The notes: generated by a model not told the origin, from the letters alone. A DNA stretch of 64,000 nucleotides from Phallusia mammillata (GCA_003260075.1 QLIY01000366.1:81361-145360), one strand, 5' to 3'; positions 48,256 through 60,405 are shown, numbered from the stretch's first letter. Made by a program: numbers and translations.

Positions 48256-50098
48256 TTTGTTAAAGTTATATTGGCTGTTTGATAAATCATCTAACATTAC
48301 TGCTTACAGTCACTGAGTTAGCCTGTTTCTATAAGGCAAAAAATATTTATGTATGTGTGCTTTGGTTATAGTGCTTGCTCTGAGCCATGCTATTGTGAGA
48401 ATTCTTCTTGTGTTTTTTTGCTGCAATGCTAACATTCAATGCACTTAAGAATGCAAGTTCAGTATGCCTGGACATAAAAGCAACAGAGGGTTTGTAGTGA
48501 GTGGCCATGAAGTTTTCCTGAGCTGGGACAAAAATAGATTGGCTACAATGAAAAATACGGGTGGCAGCAAATTATACGGACAGTCAAATGTTAATTAGTG
48601 ATGTAGAAGCCCATAAGGTGCCTCAATTTGTGTTACTGTTTTGATGTGTTTGTTTGCTCTTGATGTGCCTTCTTTTGCTGTTTTAGTTTCATTTAATTTC
48701 TTCCTTCATTTTGCAAACATATGTGCTACAAATTTATAGTAAGTGTGTCAATATATTTTGAATATAAATTTGAGAAGTAACTTATACAAACTTGTAAACA
48801 TGCTTATGTAAAGCTTAGCCTAAGTTTGTTTCTGCACAAACCAAATTTTTTGCACAATGCATGCAGTTTTTTGTTGTTAAAAAATGGTCGAGCGTAATAA
48901 AAATTGTTTCATTTTTTGCTTTTAATTCTTTAACTGTTGTTTTCTTTGTTTAAATAAAACAATCATTGCAATTGCAAAATACCAGTAGTAATGTGGCAAT
49001 ATCCTGAGTGATCCACAATCCTGTTTTTGAACAATTTATTTTGCACAGAAACAAATACACAACGGACCTCAACTTTATAAAGTGAAGCTACACAGACCAA
49101 AATAATTGCACAAAGGCTATGTTTAGGTACAATGTGCATGAATACACAAATAAAAATGTGCGTTGGCCATTCACAGCCAATATTGCAAACAATAAAAATT
49201 ATAGTTTGTAAGTATATTGGCTGCAACCTTCAAGAAAACTTCTATCAGAGCAATAAATATACATCAGTGATAATGTTGCACATGCAAAATAGTTTGTGGG
49301 CAATAATCTTTTAGTTCAGGGCTTCTCAAACTGTGGACCCCAAATTGGGGTCGCATAGCATAACTTTGGGGTAGCGAAACATTATTATGTCAGTCACAAT
49401 AAATGGCATACTTCTGGCTGCACCCGGGATGCACAACCTGCGGCCATAAACATGTTTATTAGAATATATGTAGCCTACTGGCGGCCGTGACGTAAATAAA
49501 AACTCTTTTACCAAATATTTTGATTTTTAAACTGCTCTAAACACATTTTGTGGAACTTAAAAGAATATTACCAGCATAGTAGCCACATGCACCAGACTTT
49601 TTTATGCCTATTGTGTGCAAACAACACGAAAATGCAGATACCACAAACGTCACAATATAGATTATGACGCCATAAAAGCTAAGACTGTCAATCTGTGTAT
49701 CAAGTTAGAAATTAATTTATGCTTTTTAGGCGCTATTAGATGGTATATATATAATATCTACGAATTTCTTAACATCAGTAATTTTAAAACACAAGCAGGC
49801 AATAAGCGGCCGCTGGTCAAATAAAGATGTGTGATGTGACCGGCATAGCAAAAAGGTTGTGCACCCCTGGGCTTTACCCATCATGGGGTCGCATAGAAAT
49901 TTCTGTTTTAAAATGGGTTCGCAGAGCAAGAAAGTTTCAGTGGACCTGCTTTAGTTGAATAAATCCATCTGAAATGTATTGTTGTTTGGAGGTACATTTA
50001 AAACGAACTATAGAATTGTTCTCAAAAACTAATTTTTTAAACTTGAAGTAGTTGTGACAGATAAACCTGCTAATAAGAAAAAAAAAACAATTATTGTG
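48256..50098. other. Intergenic region between convergent TMEM248 and UBAC1
   Basis: It contains the TMEM248 3' untranslated region, a MITE with a nested MITE (49317-49948), and no gene. Short frames inside the MITE are artefacts. Confidence 0.5.
49317..49948. mobile_element. hAT-type element with a second element nested inside
   Basis: The outer flanks ttttagtt and ctttagtt agree at 7 of 8 positions, with end cagggcttctcaaactg at the left; the right end is degraded. The inner element 49424-49869 has ends ccgggatgcacaacctg and ggttgtgcacccctg, with flanks ggctgcac and ggctttac. Confidence 0.65.
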
Positions 50099-51250
50099 TC
50101 AGTTTTGTGGTGCAGTTGTGGAGTATTTATTGTACAGCTTAAGGATTTGCAAAATGACATTACCAACTGCACTTTCATAAGCCCAACTGTTACGGCGCAT
50201 AGGGTTTTCTACCATATCTTCAAGTGCCTCCAATACCTTTCTATCATGCAAACCGATGTGAATTGTAGGATTTGATACAAGTGCTTTATACAACTCACTA
50301 TTCTGATCTAGTGGTTCATCAGAGCAATCTTCACTATCCATTTTCCTGTCGCTTAGCAACCAATCACAGGCGCTATTTGGGTTGTTGCCATTAATTTTCA
50401 AAGCCTGTATGCTTTCCTCTTCAGTAAAGCCCATATCCAGGAGGGATGCTAAGTGTATTGGATTTGGTTTGAATGACCGAGTGCGCATTCTTGGCCTGGC
50501 TGCAGAGGTAGTGTCCATTGGTTCATCAGCTATTGCTGAACTTGTGCCTGCTTCTTCCATTGGAGTTTCATCCTGATGGGTTAGCAACCATTCCAAAGCC
50601 TGCTGTTTATTTGATGGATATAACAGTAAAGCTTTTCTGGCCAGACTTTCAGAATATCCCATATCAGTAAGCTCCTTCATCTGTTGCGCATCCACTGGGT
50701 CTGGTTTTTCTTCAACAGTGCCTTTGTCAAACTCTACAAACTTGTAAGATAAATCAAGCAATGCGAGCAAAACGCGCCGAAGAGTTTGTTCCACTTGTGT
50801 CGATGTAGAAGCAGTCAAATCTGAACTTGATTTCTTTATTTTTTCATCAATTACACCACCCAATGAAGGCAAACCTTCAGTTGCCCTGGCAATGGCAGAC
50901 TGTGAAGGTCCATCATGTGAAGCAATACCATCTTTGACTAAAGAACTGACAGGCTGTTTTGGATTTCTATTTTTGATTAAAAGTATGCAGTCTCCGTCAT
51001 CCACTGTCTCTTGTTTTGCAGTTTTTTCATCGCACAAGCTTCTAGGCATGTCCTGGATTAGGACCAACTTGTATTGGCCATAGTTTGAAGCATTTTCACT
51101 TTCAGCTGTGAGCTGCTTGATAATCACTTCCTTTACTTTTTCTATCAACATATCAGCGGAAATGTTAATATTTGCTTCGTTACCAAACATATCAGATGCT
51201 GCCACTTGCAGGCAAGATGGAGGCCTTGGGCTCATAAGCTTTGTATCCAT
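50099..51250 (-). CDS. UBAC1: UBAC1-like ubiquitin-associated protein (single exon)
   Basis: It has 383 residues in one uninterrupted frame; human UBAC1 is about 405. A ubiquitin-like N-terminal region (about residues 12-95, with DDGDCILLIKNR) comes first. UBA domain 1 is at about 188-226 (MKELTDMGYSESLARKALLL) and UBA domain 2 at about 262-300 (LASLLDMGFTEEESIQAL). The C-terminal STI1-like region at about 318-372 contains ALVSNPTIHIGLHDRKVLEA. UBAC1 (KPC2) is the non-catalytic subunit of the KPC ubiquitin ligase and links ubiquitinated substrates to the proteasome. No introns are seen, unlike the vertebrate gene, so a retrocopy or intron loss is likely; the frame is intact. The start at 51250 is the first ATG. 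Confidence 0.9.
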   Translation of the reverse strand: MDTKLMSPRPPSCLQVAASDMFGNEANINISADMLIEKVKEVIIKQLTAESENASNYGQYKLVLIQDMPRSLCDEKTAKQETVDDGDCILLIKNRNPKQPVSSLVKDGIASHDGPSQSAIARATEGLPSLGGVIDEKIKKSSSDLTASTSTQVEQTLRRVLLALLDLSYKFVEFDKGTVEEKPDPVDAQQMKELTDMGYSESLARKALLLYPSNKQQALEWLLTHQDETPMEEAGTSSAIADEPMDTTSAARPRMRTRSFKPNPIHLASLLDMGFTEEESIQALKINGNNPNSACDWLLSDRKMDSEDCSDEPLDQNSELYKALVSNPTIHIGLHDRKVLEALEDMVENPMRRNSWAYESAVGNVILQILKLYNKYSTTAPQN

Positions 51251-53602
51251 TGTTATAAACTGTTGTCAATCAAATCCAGAAAAAAATACTCACTACTTCA
51301 AAAACATCAAATGAAAAATTAGCATGTAAAATTGTAAATATAAAAAACGTCTAAACTCTAAAGTAATGCCATTTTCACTTTAATCGTAATTATTGTACAC
51401 TGGCTTTTTGTTTACCGGTTTCACATCAACAAAATGTCTCTATTCTCTACATCTTTTTACTACCACTTTATTCAACCTGCTGTCTAGCATCAAACAATAA
51501 CAAAACAAAACCGGTATTGCAGTTTTGTTTCATTCAATATTACCGATCAGCTGTCACTATGCGAGAGAAAGAAAAAAAGTCTGTCGCTACGCCGCCATCA
51601 AATTGCCTTTTTTGTAAAATTCTCTTAACTCTAAACAAATAAAATGAATATATTTATCAGGGAGTCGAACCGAGACTAAACCAGAACCCACGAACCGGTT
51701 TGAGCGTTTAATTTCCTAAAACCCGAACCGCTAATTACGATTTTCTAAAAACCCAAACCGGAGTCGCACCTCATATTTTGTTTGGCCCGAACCAGTAAAA
51801 AATCCGGTCTGTATAATATTTTGTATTTTTTTCAAAACATCAAACTGAAGAATAGACGAGATAACACTTAATGGCGTGCAAAAAATAGCAGGGCATGGGC
51901 AAAATTCTTTTGGAGTTTAGTAAGGCCGGGTAGATGATGGGTAGAATTAAATTAACCAATAAAAATTTGAATCGGTTTAAAAACCGATAACCGGTTCGGA
52001 CCGGATAATTTGCCCAAACCGGAACAGAACCCAAACCCAAAAATATACATTTTTAAAAACCTGAACTGAACCCTTACGAACAAAACCGCAAGTGAACCTT
52101 AACCGAACCTGAACCATTATATGACAAGCGGTTCGTCTTCCTGATATTTATATGGGATCAGCTCCGAAGCGTCGATGCAGACCAGCGATCACAATAGTAT
52201 TTGCGATTAAATATTTCCATAAATTTGTTTTTTGGCGTTTCTTTACATAAAACGTATGAAGTATTAAAAATGTTGACAGGGATTTGCTGCAGCTGCAGTA
52301 CAAAAAGCCGAACTGTTACAGCGACTTTTGATAGTAAATATATGATGCTCACATTCTGTTAGTTATTGTGTGTTTGTAAAGCAGTCACATGGTGTTAAAA
52401 AGCCTCCAAAGAGGGTTGCAAAGTAAGAAAGGTGACGAACCACTGTTCTATGAATTGCGTTACCGTCTTTGCGTTAGCGATCTCTAGTTTGCTCTTTTGA
52501 GTTTAATGAAATCTAACAGTTTAGACTTTAGACAGTTAAGTCACCAACTGCCCAAGACCGAAAAAATCAAATAAAAACGGACTTGTAATAAAACAGGCAG
52601 CTCGACGGCGGACTCATTGTGAGCATAACATAACGCATTCAGGCGTTGCCCGCCCATCGAGGGTAAAAACGAAACAAACAAACAAACGATCTAGATCAGC
52701 GGTTCTTAACCTTTTTTGTCCACCCCCTAAGAGGTTTGTCCGGCACTTCACGCCCCCCTGAAACAGGCAAAAACGGCTGTTTTTCAAACACTTGCAGCAA
52801 TAGAACTACCAGAAGTCTCTCATGCCTATGTTGTAAACCAGGGGTCACCAAATTGCAGCGGGGGCTTTAAAGATAGTGCAAACATACAGAATACATTTTA
52901 GTAATTATTTTACCTGGTCTAACAGGATTTTACAAGGCATAAGTGTGATCCAAAAGCAGTTTGTTACGTCACAGATAAAAGCAAAGAACAGTAATTGTAT
53001 GCAAACAATTGGTTTACCCCCCCCCCTAAAGGTGCATTAGTTGGTAAATGAGACACTTTTATGTTTTTCATAATATTACAATAAAACAGCGGCACAACCT
53101 GAATGCTTTGAAATTATGAAACAAAATTTGTAATTCTTGAACTTTTGTGACCACTTAACGGATTTTTCACCATATACACCACAGAAGACATACATTTTTA
53201 CAAGCACTCACACAAAGGGCAAATATCAACTAAACTTTGCAATTTTCAAGTTCATTTGTAGGTGCACAAATTTGGAAAGCGATGCATCAAATCAATAGTG
53301 TTGTTGTATTCTTCAAAATCTGTTGGTATGAAAACACAATAAAAATTGAAGTAAGAGTGTCACAGACTATGAAAGATTAAGAACCACTGGTATATAGAGT
53401 ACATTTCATCACACACAAAGTTAAAAAGTCACAATGGCAGGGATTCTTATCGGACTCTGACTTTCAAATTTTTGTTTCCAGTGTGCTCAACCTTTACTTT
53501 CACCAAGATCATAAGTGACCCATAAGATAAGTATCTTTATAAACAATAGAAAAACATATTTAATCTTGTTTTTGTAAAGCTGTTGTTAATGTTTTGGCCT
53601 TC
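51251..53602. other. Intergenic, repeat-rich
   Basis: A tract at 51660-52130 is rich in aaccgg and ccgaacc words and looks like a decayed repeat of unknown class. A hAT-type element occupies 52697-53389. No coding gene is seen. Confidence 0.45.
52697..53389. mobile_element. Probable hAT-type element, 3' of RPA3
   Basis: The ends are cagcggttcttaacc and gattaagaaccactg. The flanks do not match well. A second left end (caggggtcaccaaattg) lies inside at 52840 and suggests a nested, degraded insertion. Confidence 0.6.
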
Positions 53603-54532
53603 TTAGCATTGGTGCTCATTTTCTAAAATGGCCTTCAACCTTATTGTTCTAAATATTTACTTACCAAAAGGGACATTTGAGGACACCTTGTGGTAGACAA
53701 TGCCCGAAAGGTTGCACTGGTTGTCAACAGTACCAGTCACTTCCACCAAGTCATCTAACATCTCATTTAGCTTTAAACATAGTGAATTAAAAAAATACGG
53801 AACCTGACATACAGTTTGTTACAATAAACTTACGGGTGCATTTAGTGTTACTCTTACAGCTGTCTTCTCATCCGTTTGAAGCTTGAATGAGCTTCCATCA
53901 GAGGAAATCTAGACCCATTAATATTTTTGTACATATTATTCATGTATTACAGCAAAAAATCTATCAGTGTTAACATGGTACAACTACAACATAAATTAGT
54001 CACAGTCAATCTTAAACCGGGCCATCACTTCTCCAGGGAATTTCCTAATCTTTATTCAGTCAGAACTATGTGTGAATAAAATAAATAGGAATATGAAAAT
54101 GCCAACACAATTATTTTTAAAGAGTCATTATTTGCTCAGTTATATCAAAAGTTGATGCACCAGTGAATTTTTATGACATCATATTTTATTACACTGCACA
54201 TAAAAGTAAACACTTGGCATATGCGAGACCAGGAAATTAAAGAAATAGGTAAAAGCTAAACTGTGGTTCAATGGGTTCAGAAATGGTAAGGTGACTGACA
54301 AGATTATAATGTTACGCAATAAACCAACAAACAACAATATACATTTTTAGTATCTGTTATTTAAAAAGTTCATGTTTTTTAAGTTTTCTCTTTTTTTTTT
54401 ACCGTGCACAAAATTTATGTGTCTTACATTTCCAGGATCTACGGTTCCAAGCATTGTCACATTCTTTCCAACAAATCTTGGCAACATAGAAGCAGTTATC
54501 CTGGGCCTTGGGTTGTCATACAACTCAGTCAT
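53603..54532 (-). CDS. RPA3: RPA3-like replication protein A 14 kDa subunit
   Basis: Exons on the minus strand: 54532-54428, 53908-53834, 53770-53665 and a tentative last exon 53622-53603. The first three join in phase to an OB-fold: MTELYDNPRPRITASMLPRF (the family start, with the R-I-x-A-x-M-L motif), GKNVTMLGTV, SDGSSFKLQTDEK, then LVEVTGTVDNQCNL. RPA3 is the smallest subunit of the single-strand DNA-binding RPA trimer. The tentative last exon gives only ENEHQC and a total of 101 residues (human 121). The C-terminal helix that packs in the trimer core is not found, and the region downstream is filled by a transposon. The C-terminus should be treated as unresolved. Confidence 0.75.
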
Positions 54533-56626
54533 TTTATCCAATATGACGTATTTTGCAAACAAAGCTTGAATATGAGTCCCAAGAATCCAAATTTGTGATT
54601 AATTTAGCTGAGGCAATTTTTTTACAGATTTTCACACAAGACCTGTATGAGATAAAAGATGGTTGTTTATATTGGATATGCACCAGTCAGAACACTAAGA
54701 AACATTTATTTTAGTTACAACTACAGATAGAAAAGTCACATGATCTAAAAAAAACATAAACATTAGGAACAAAAAGTGCTTGTGATTTAAAAGAAATCTG
54801 GCAATAGTATTCATTGAAATTGCAGTAGTTTACAGACAAAACAAAATAATAGGGACCAAGTGTAAGTTCATACAACCGGTTACTGGCCGGTATGGATAGT
54901 ATGGCAGCTGCACACCTGAGACTATTTTTTTCAAGTTTGATTGCACACTTGAACAACCCCTCGAAAAAAGCCTTCGGCAAAAATTTTCTATTGTTTTCTT
55001 GCGTTATTGACAAAACATTAGGCCTGGGCGCTAAATAACTTCTGTTTTCCAGATTAGTTAACCAGTGGCGCAATTGCATTTGACGGTTATTTTGAGATTT
55101 TGTTAAATATTTGTAAATCGGTTAGCTTTTTCTTGATAAGGTGCACACTTGACTGGTTCGTGCACACCCTAAAATTTCTTCTTGCACACTTGCAAACTTG
55201 AAAATTCTTCGTGCACACCCAAGATCTCGGCGAAACGTGCCATAAAATCCAATGTGGGTTACTGGACTGTACAAATCTTAGACCATTTGTTCGTAAATAA
55301 ATGTCAAGTAATATAATGATGAGAACTAACACATACACTTGGTGTTATTTTTAATAAGTTTAATTGACTTAAGATCATCACAACATTACATGGATTATGG
55401 AATATGAAGCTATACTAATTTTCTATAACCATTAAGATAAGCGTCATTAATAAACAGGTTAGCAATATAGAAAGTTTAAAAATAAATTTCAAAAGGATGC
55501 CTTTTGGCAAAAGTAATTAATGCTTACATCCGTCCATCGCAGCCTAACCTACAACTAGACCTTACGCAAGATTAAAATCCCTAAGAGCCTAAACCCTAAT
55601 CCCCACGGCCCACATTCCCATTTCCCACAATTAACTTGCCACAAAAATTATTTCGCGCCAGATGGATGTCACGCTTCAGTGCATTATATAACATATCATA
55701 GAAATCATGTATTGAACCTATTAAATTTTTGGAATTTTGCAATAAATAATACAGTCATTTTATTCAACATACCTTAGTGAACTATATAAGACGGGAAAAA
55801 ATATATTTAAAATAAATTACTATTGACTACAAGTGATTATTAATATTTCATTAAGAAACTTTTTGTCTTTAGAAATCACGTTTCGTTACATATTTTAAAA
55901 ATTGTAAAAAAAAATTTCGACATTTAAATTTTCATTTTGCAAGTAAAAGAAAATATAACCTAGTACAAAACAACATACACGGAAATAAACGTTGTTTTTT
56001 TGAAACATTTTCTGTTTTGTTGCGCCTTTTTTTCAAAAAATATTTTTTTGGTCAAGTCACGGTTTACGACCGTTTTATAAATGATGAGTCATTGTTACCC
56101 ATCTGTCATTTGTCAAAAACACAAAAGTCGGAAGTGGTGATGGTGAGGTAAAAAGGGCGTCATATATCAGCATATGTAACGAAAACGACTTTTTATTTCT
56201 CTTGTTGGAACTAGTTGCCGTATTAAGATGTTATTGACTAAATTGGCAAATTGGAAATAACTTGACTAGGACTGAAGTTTTTCATAACAGACTTAACTTA
56301 AACTCAAAACTTAATTTAAAACTCGCAAAACTAAACTTAATTTATCTGCAACCTACGATGTTTTTTTGGGCTAGCTTGTATTTTAACAATTGCATAACTG
56401 TGCGAGAATAAGAAAAGTGAGACTTTATTTGACTTTAAACACTTCTTACACGTTAAAGACTTCATATGCCTGGCACTCAGACCAAATCGTTGTTGTCTCG
56501 ATTTGAGTGTGTGGACTAACATGACTTATATAGTGCGATCAAAGTGTAAAAAGACACCATTTAAACATTGTTGTGATTGCTCTTTTTCAGTTATCTGCAA
56601 ATTTGCATTCAACTACATTCATTGCA
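54533..56626. other. Intergenic between RPA3 and SELENOW (head to head)
   Basis: AT-rich sequence with no supported gene. A stretch at 54895-54915 (tatggcagctgcacac) also occurs at 46527 and may mark a dispersed repeat. Words of the type gcacacttg recur at 54930-55210. An acceptor-like tctttttcag ends at 56590, 36 bp before the SELENOW start. Confidence 0.4.
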
Positions 56627-56890
56627 ATGTCTAAACAAGTTAAAATCAAAGTAACATACTGTGGTGGATGAGGGTACCTAAGGCATGTTAATGCTCTCAA
56701 GAGCGAACTTGAAAATGAGTTTCAAGGAGAGTTGGAGTATGAGGCAGCCTCGACACCAGGGATCACTGGCTGGCTTGAAGTTGAAGTCAATGGAAAGCTC
56801 ATTCACTCCAAGAAAAAGGGAGATGGCTACATTGACTCAGACGCCAAGCTCCAAAAGATCTTTTCAGCAGTTGAGGCTGCTTTAAAATAG
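56627..56890 (+). CDS. SELENOW: Selenoprotein W with in-frame TGA (Sec)
   Basis: The frame is 87 residues if the TGA at 56669-56671 is read as selenocysteine. That length equals vertebrate selenoprotein W. The N-terminus MSKQVKIKVTYCGG-U-GY has the CxxU redox motif of the Rdx family. Downstream family features are ELEYEAASTPGITGWLEVEV and GDGYIDSDAKLQKI. SELENOW is a small thioredoxin-fold cytosolic selenoprotein. The frame after the TGA is intact and conserved to the TAG at 56888, which argues against a pseudogene. A candidate SECIS lies about 380 bp downstream (57262-57312) and a poly(A) signal follows at 57408. The coding part is one exon; the acceptor at 56590 suggests a 5' untranslated intron or a trans-spliced leader. 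An ordinary gene finder would start after the TGA or miss the gene. Confidence 0.92.
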
Positions 56891-57261
56891 AAGACTATTT
56901 TGTTCTTTAAAATCCTGGCGGTAAATAAACTGCATGAAACCAGAAAATTGCTCACATAAATTCTTTTGCTTTTTCCGCATTTTTTTTGTCTGACAGTGTT
57001 TTTGAACTTTGCCATGGACCATTTTGTCTGGTCCTTTTCCAATCAAGAAATGCAATTTGTGTTTTGAAGCTAAAATCATTAATTACTTCTACTGTTAAGT
57101 TATTAATTTAAGTTACTTGTGATACTTAAACCTTACTGTGGTTATACTATGCTGACATGTATGTACTTTTGATTTTTGAGTTTGGCTTAAGACTTACACA
57201 GTTTCAATTTTTATGGCCAGGTTAAATTCACTGAAAGCTTTTTGTATTTTGTGCATGGACA

Positions 57262-57312
57262 TGAAATCATGAAGACTATCACTTAAACCTTTGGGGTGAT
57301 GGTTGGAATTTA
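57262..57312 (+). promoter_or_regulatory. Candidate SECIS element of SELENOW
   Basis: ATGA (57269-57272) is followed 12 nt later by AA (57285-57286). Helix ACTATCAC (57275-57282) pairs with GTGATGGT (57296-57303) with one wobble. CC/GG can form the mini-stem of a type 2 loop. The lower stem AAAT/ATTT flanks the core, with GA at 57306-57307 opposite ATGA. The fold was made by eye. Confidence 0.65.
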
Positions 57313-57407
57313 ATCATGACCATACAGATTTGCATTAAGTAATTTATTGAATTTAGTGTGTATGGTGTTGGTGTACATGTGTTTAAAAAAATGAAAGAAT
57401 TGTGCAA

Positions 57408-57413
57408 AATAAA
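57408..57413 (+). terminator. Poly(A) signal AATAAA of SELENOW
   Basis: The hexamer lies about 100 bp after the candidate SECIS, followed by T- and GT-rich sequence. Confidence 0.6.
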
Positions 57414-57994
57414 CAAGTTTCTCAGAAATGTTATGCTTGTTAGTTAGTTTCCTACAGCTTAAAATCATAATTGGATTGGGTACTCATGGGTATAACACAG
57501 GACAGTGATTGGTATTCTGTACAATGAAGTATTCTAGGAAAATCATAATAAGGTTTGTGTAGAACACTGATCCAAGTAAAGTAAGTGGCAAATAATATGA
57601 AAATAATAAAAATTCATTGAACAAGCAAGGCCAATAATCACAGCCACAAAACCAAAACTGGAAGTGTTGCTTTCCAATATATTGCCATTTTTAATCTGCT
57701 AGCTTTTGCAAGCAAAAATAAATAGGTCCCTACCATATTACCTTTACATTTTTTGTTGTATTTTACAAAATATTTTTACAAAAGTAGTGAAAAAGAACCA
57801 ATAAATACTTCAGAAAAGAGCCATCTTGTTGGATTCATGTCTAAAATGCTTATAAAAGCACGAAAACTACTTATATTGCACAATAAAACATTTATTACTA
57901 CCCAGTAATGATTTATTTCAACACTAACTTAAAAACGTATTCCCAGTACACCTACACTAAAACACATCACAGTCAATCTACGCATATTTATAGG

Positions 57995-58147
57995 TTATTG
58001 CACATTGGAATAGATGCGTCCTATTAAGCTACAAATCATATCTGCAAAAATCGCTGTACAGATGCCTGAAACAAAATTTATCGACATATTTCCACTCTCT
58101 CCCCATTGCCCGCAATGCATTTTTGGAGCTTCCTTAGCAGCCGCCAT
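57995..58147 (-). CDS. Possible 50-residue membrane protein
   Basis: The frame starts MAAAKEAPKMHCGQWGESGN and has one hydrophobic segment (NFVSGICTAIFADMICSLIG). The start lies in a favourable context (taATGGCGGC) and AATAAA occurs on the minus strand about 80 bp after the stop (57911-57916). I do not recognise the protein. An acceptor-like ttttgtttcag inside the frame could mean the 3' half is an exon of a different transcript. Gene ends here would be convergent with SELENOW. Confidence 0.35.
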   Translation of the reverse strand: MAAAKEAPKMHCGQWGESGNMSINFVSGICTAIFADMICSLIGRIYSNVQ

Positions 58148-58915
58148 TACGCTTCAATTTGCTTCAACCATGACGACCAGTAGCGCAATCCAGTGTTTAT
58201 AGAGATCAGTGGGCCTACCATACTATGTTGTTTTTGTTGTTTGTATAATATTATTTCATTACAAATAAACTGGGGAGCGAAAACGCCCGAATGACGTTGT
58301 GTAAATTAAGCAGAAACAAAATTGAACACAGGGGATCGTAAACGGCGATTTCACCTCGAACTAGTGAGGAAAGTACGGTGCCTTTTTCCCACCGGGCCGA
58401 TCCGCTATTTTTTAATGTCGTGCCGAAAATACTACCGGCTTAGTCCGTAGTTGTAAACAAATTAAGCCAAAGAGAACACGAAGAATACTCAGGGTTTTAC
58501 CAATACTCAAAATATGGCCGATAGCCTACTTAATTGTGACATATTTGCGTTAAGACTCATATCAGAACGCCGTAGGCAAGTAATTTTAAACGTACGCCAG
58601 ATTTGATCGGGTTTTGGAGAATTTTGCGATTCCGGTCAATTTGCTCTCGAGATTTTTTTCATTCAAGTAAACATTAGGCTACGTTAATTGATACGGTTAA
58701 CAATATCTGCTAAAAAGACTTATATACCGTATTTACTCGATTGTAAGCCGCGGCCTATTGTTTTTTACCTGCCGTTTGTGCGACTTCTAATTCTAAATCG
58801 GGGGCCATGGGCTCTCCTGTGTCAGTGGCCGTTGCCAACATGGTCATGGAGTCTGAGGAGGAACGTGCCTTGCAAACTTTTGCCACACCACCACGGTTTT
58901 GGCGACGGTATAGAT

Positions 58916-59402
58916 CAGGGGTCACCAAACTACGGCCCGCGGGCCGGATCCGGCCCGCGAGGTCATTTTATCCGGCCCTCGACCACATTTTTTGGTTTGC
59001 CAAATCGTATTGATAACTTTGTATCATTCAAAAATTAATCTACTTCTTACGAAAAATGTAATAATATTACCTAGTTTAATAGGATTACAACGCCCAGGAT
59101 TGATCCAAAGTCAGTTTGTTACGTCACAGACAAGACTACTAGTGTCAATTGTGCGCAAACAAATGCCTTTACTTGTGACGTAACATACAAGCATTGCTTG
59201 TAAGAGACGACCTATACAATTTTACAGTCGCATCACCAGATTTTAAATGGGATTGTAGCAAGACCAAATCTTGGCGCACCTAGAAAAATCGCCTCGCGGG
59301 CTAAGTTTTGAAAGGCGGCGCTAGGACATGTAAACTATGTGGCCCGCGCAAATTATTTTTAGACTTATCCGGCCCGCAGTCAAAAAAGTTTGGTGACCCC
59401 TG
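58916..59402. mobile_element. hAT-type MITE inserted in the RT catalytic box
   Basis: GTATAGAT flanks both sides (58908-58915 and 59403-59410). The ends are CAGGGGTCACCAAAC and gtttggtgacccctg, the same family as 14649-14857. Confidence 0.92.
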
Positions 59403-60405
59403 GTATAGATGATACATTCTGTATCATTGACAAACACCAGGTAACAGAGTTTCTGCGACATTTAAACAATGTGCAACGAGGAATTGCATTCACTATGGAA
59501 TTGGAAAGCAAGAACAGTCTTCCCTTTCTAGATGTGGAAATTTTGAAGGCGGCGGAGGGTAAACTTTACACTCGTGTGTACCACAAGCCGACCAGTACCA
59601 CGCGCTATTTACACTTTAAGATCCCATCATCATTATACCAGAAAAGGGCTGTTGTCAAAGCACTTAAAGACCAGGCCGCACGCATGACGACAGACCCTGC
59701 ATTGCTCCAAACGAAATTGCACAGGATAAATGACGCCCTGCGGTTAAATGGCTACCCGAACTGGATCCTCCATGATCATAAAAAGGTTTCACGGAAACAG
59801 ATCGAGTACAAAGAACGTGCCTCCGTCACCTTACCCAACATACCATGGTTAACAGATGTAATCCGTCGTATGTTAACCGATTTCGGTGTATCGGTTGGGG
59901 TCAAACCAGCAAACACCCTACGTCAGATTCTGTCGCACCAAAAAGACCCACTAGATGCTACTGCGACAAGGGGTGTGGTGAATGCTATACCGTGGAAATT
60001 TACATCGGTGAGACGGGCAGAAGTCTAAATACGCGCCGGAAGGAGCACGAAAGGGATGTGGGCAAGAATGATGCTAGGAAATCAGCGTTGGCAAACCATG
60101 CAACTACTCACCCCCACAGCATTAATTTTTCTGCTGCCCAGGTGTTGGTGAAGGAAACTGATTATCACAAGCGAAGTTTTCTAGAGTCTTGGAACATCCA
60201 TTCACACGCCAACACAATGAAGGTTAAAACAGATGTTCTAATGCCGATAAATTATCGGTCGCTTTTACAGCACTGAGCTTGTGTTATCATTGCGTTGGTG
60301 CGAGTTTGCAGCCGCGCGGTCTTCTTATCGCTGTTTCTTGTGTGTGTGGTTTGCATTTTGTTGCTTATAAGAATATAAGAATTTTGTTTTGCAAGCTATG
60401 TCATT

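Noticed and set aside
54711-55338. Two minus-strand frames of 122 and 83 residues upstream of RPA3
   Set aside because: They do not join in phase by any good splice pair and show no domain; the area contains dispersed-repeat words.
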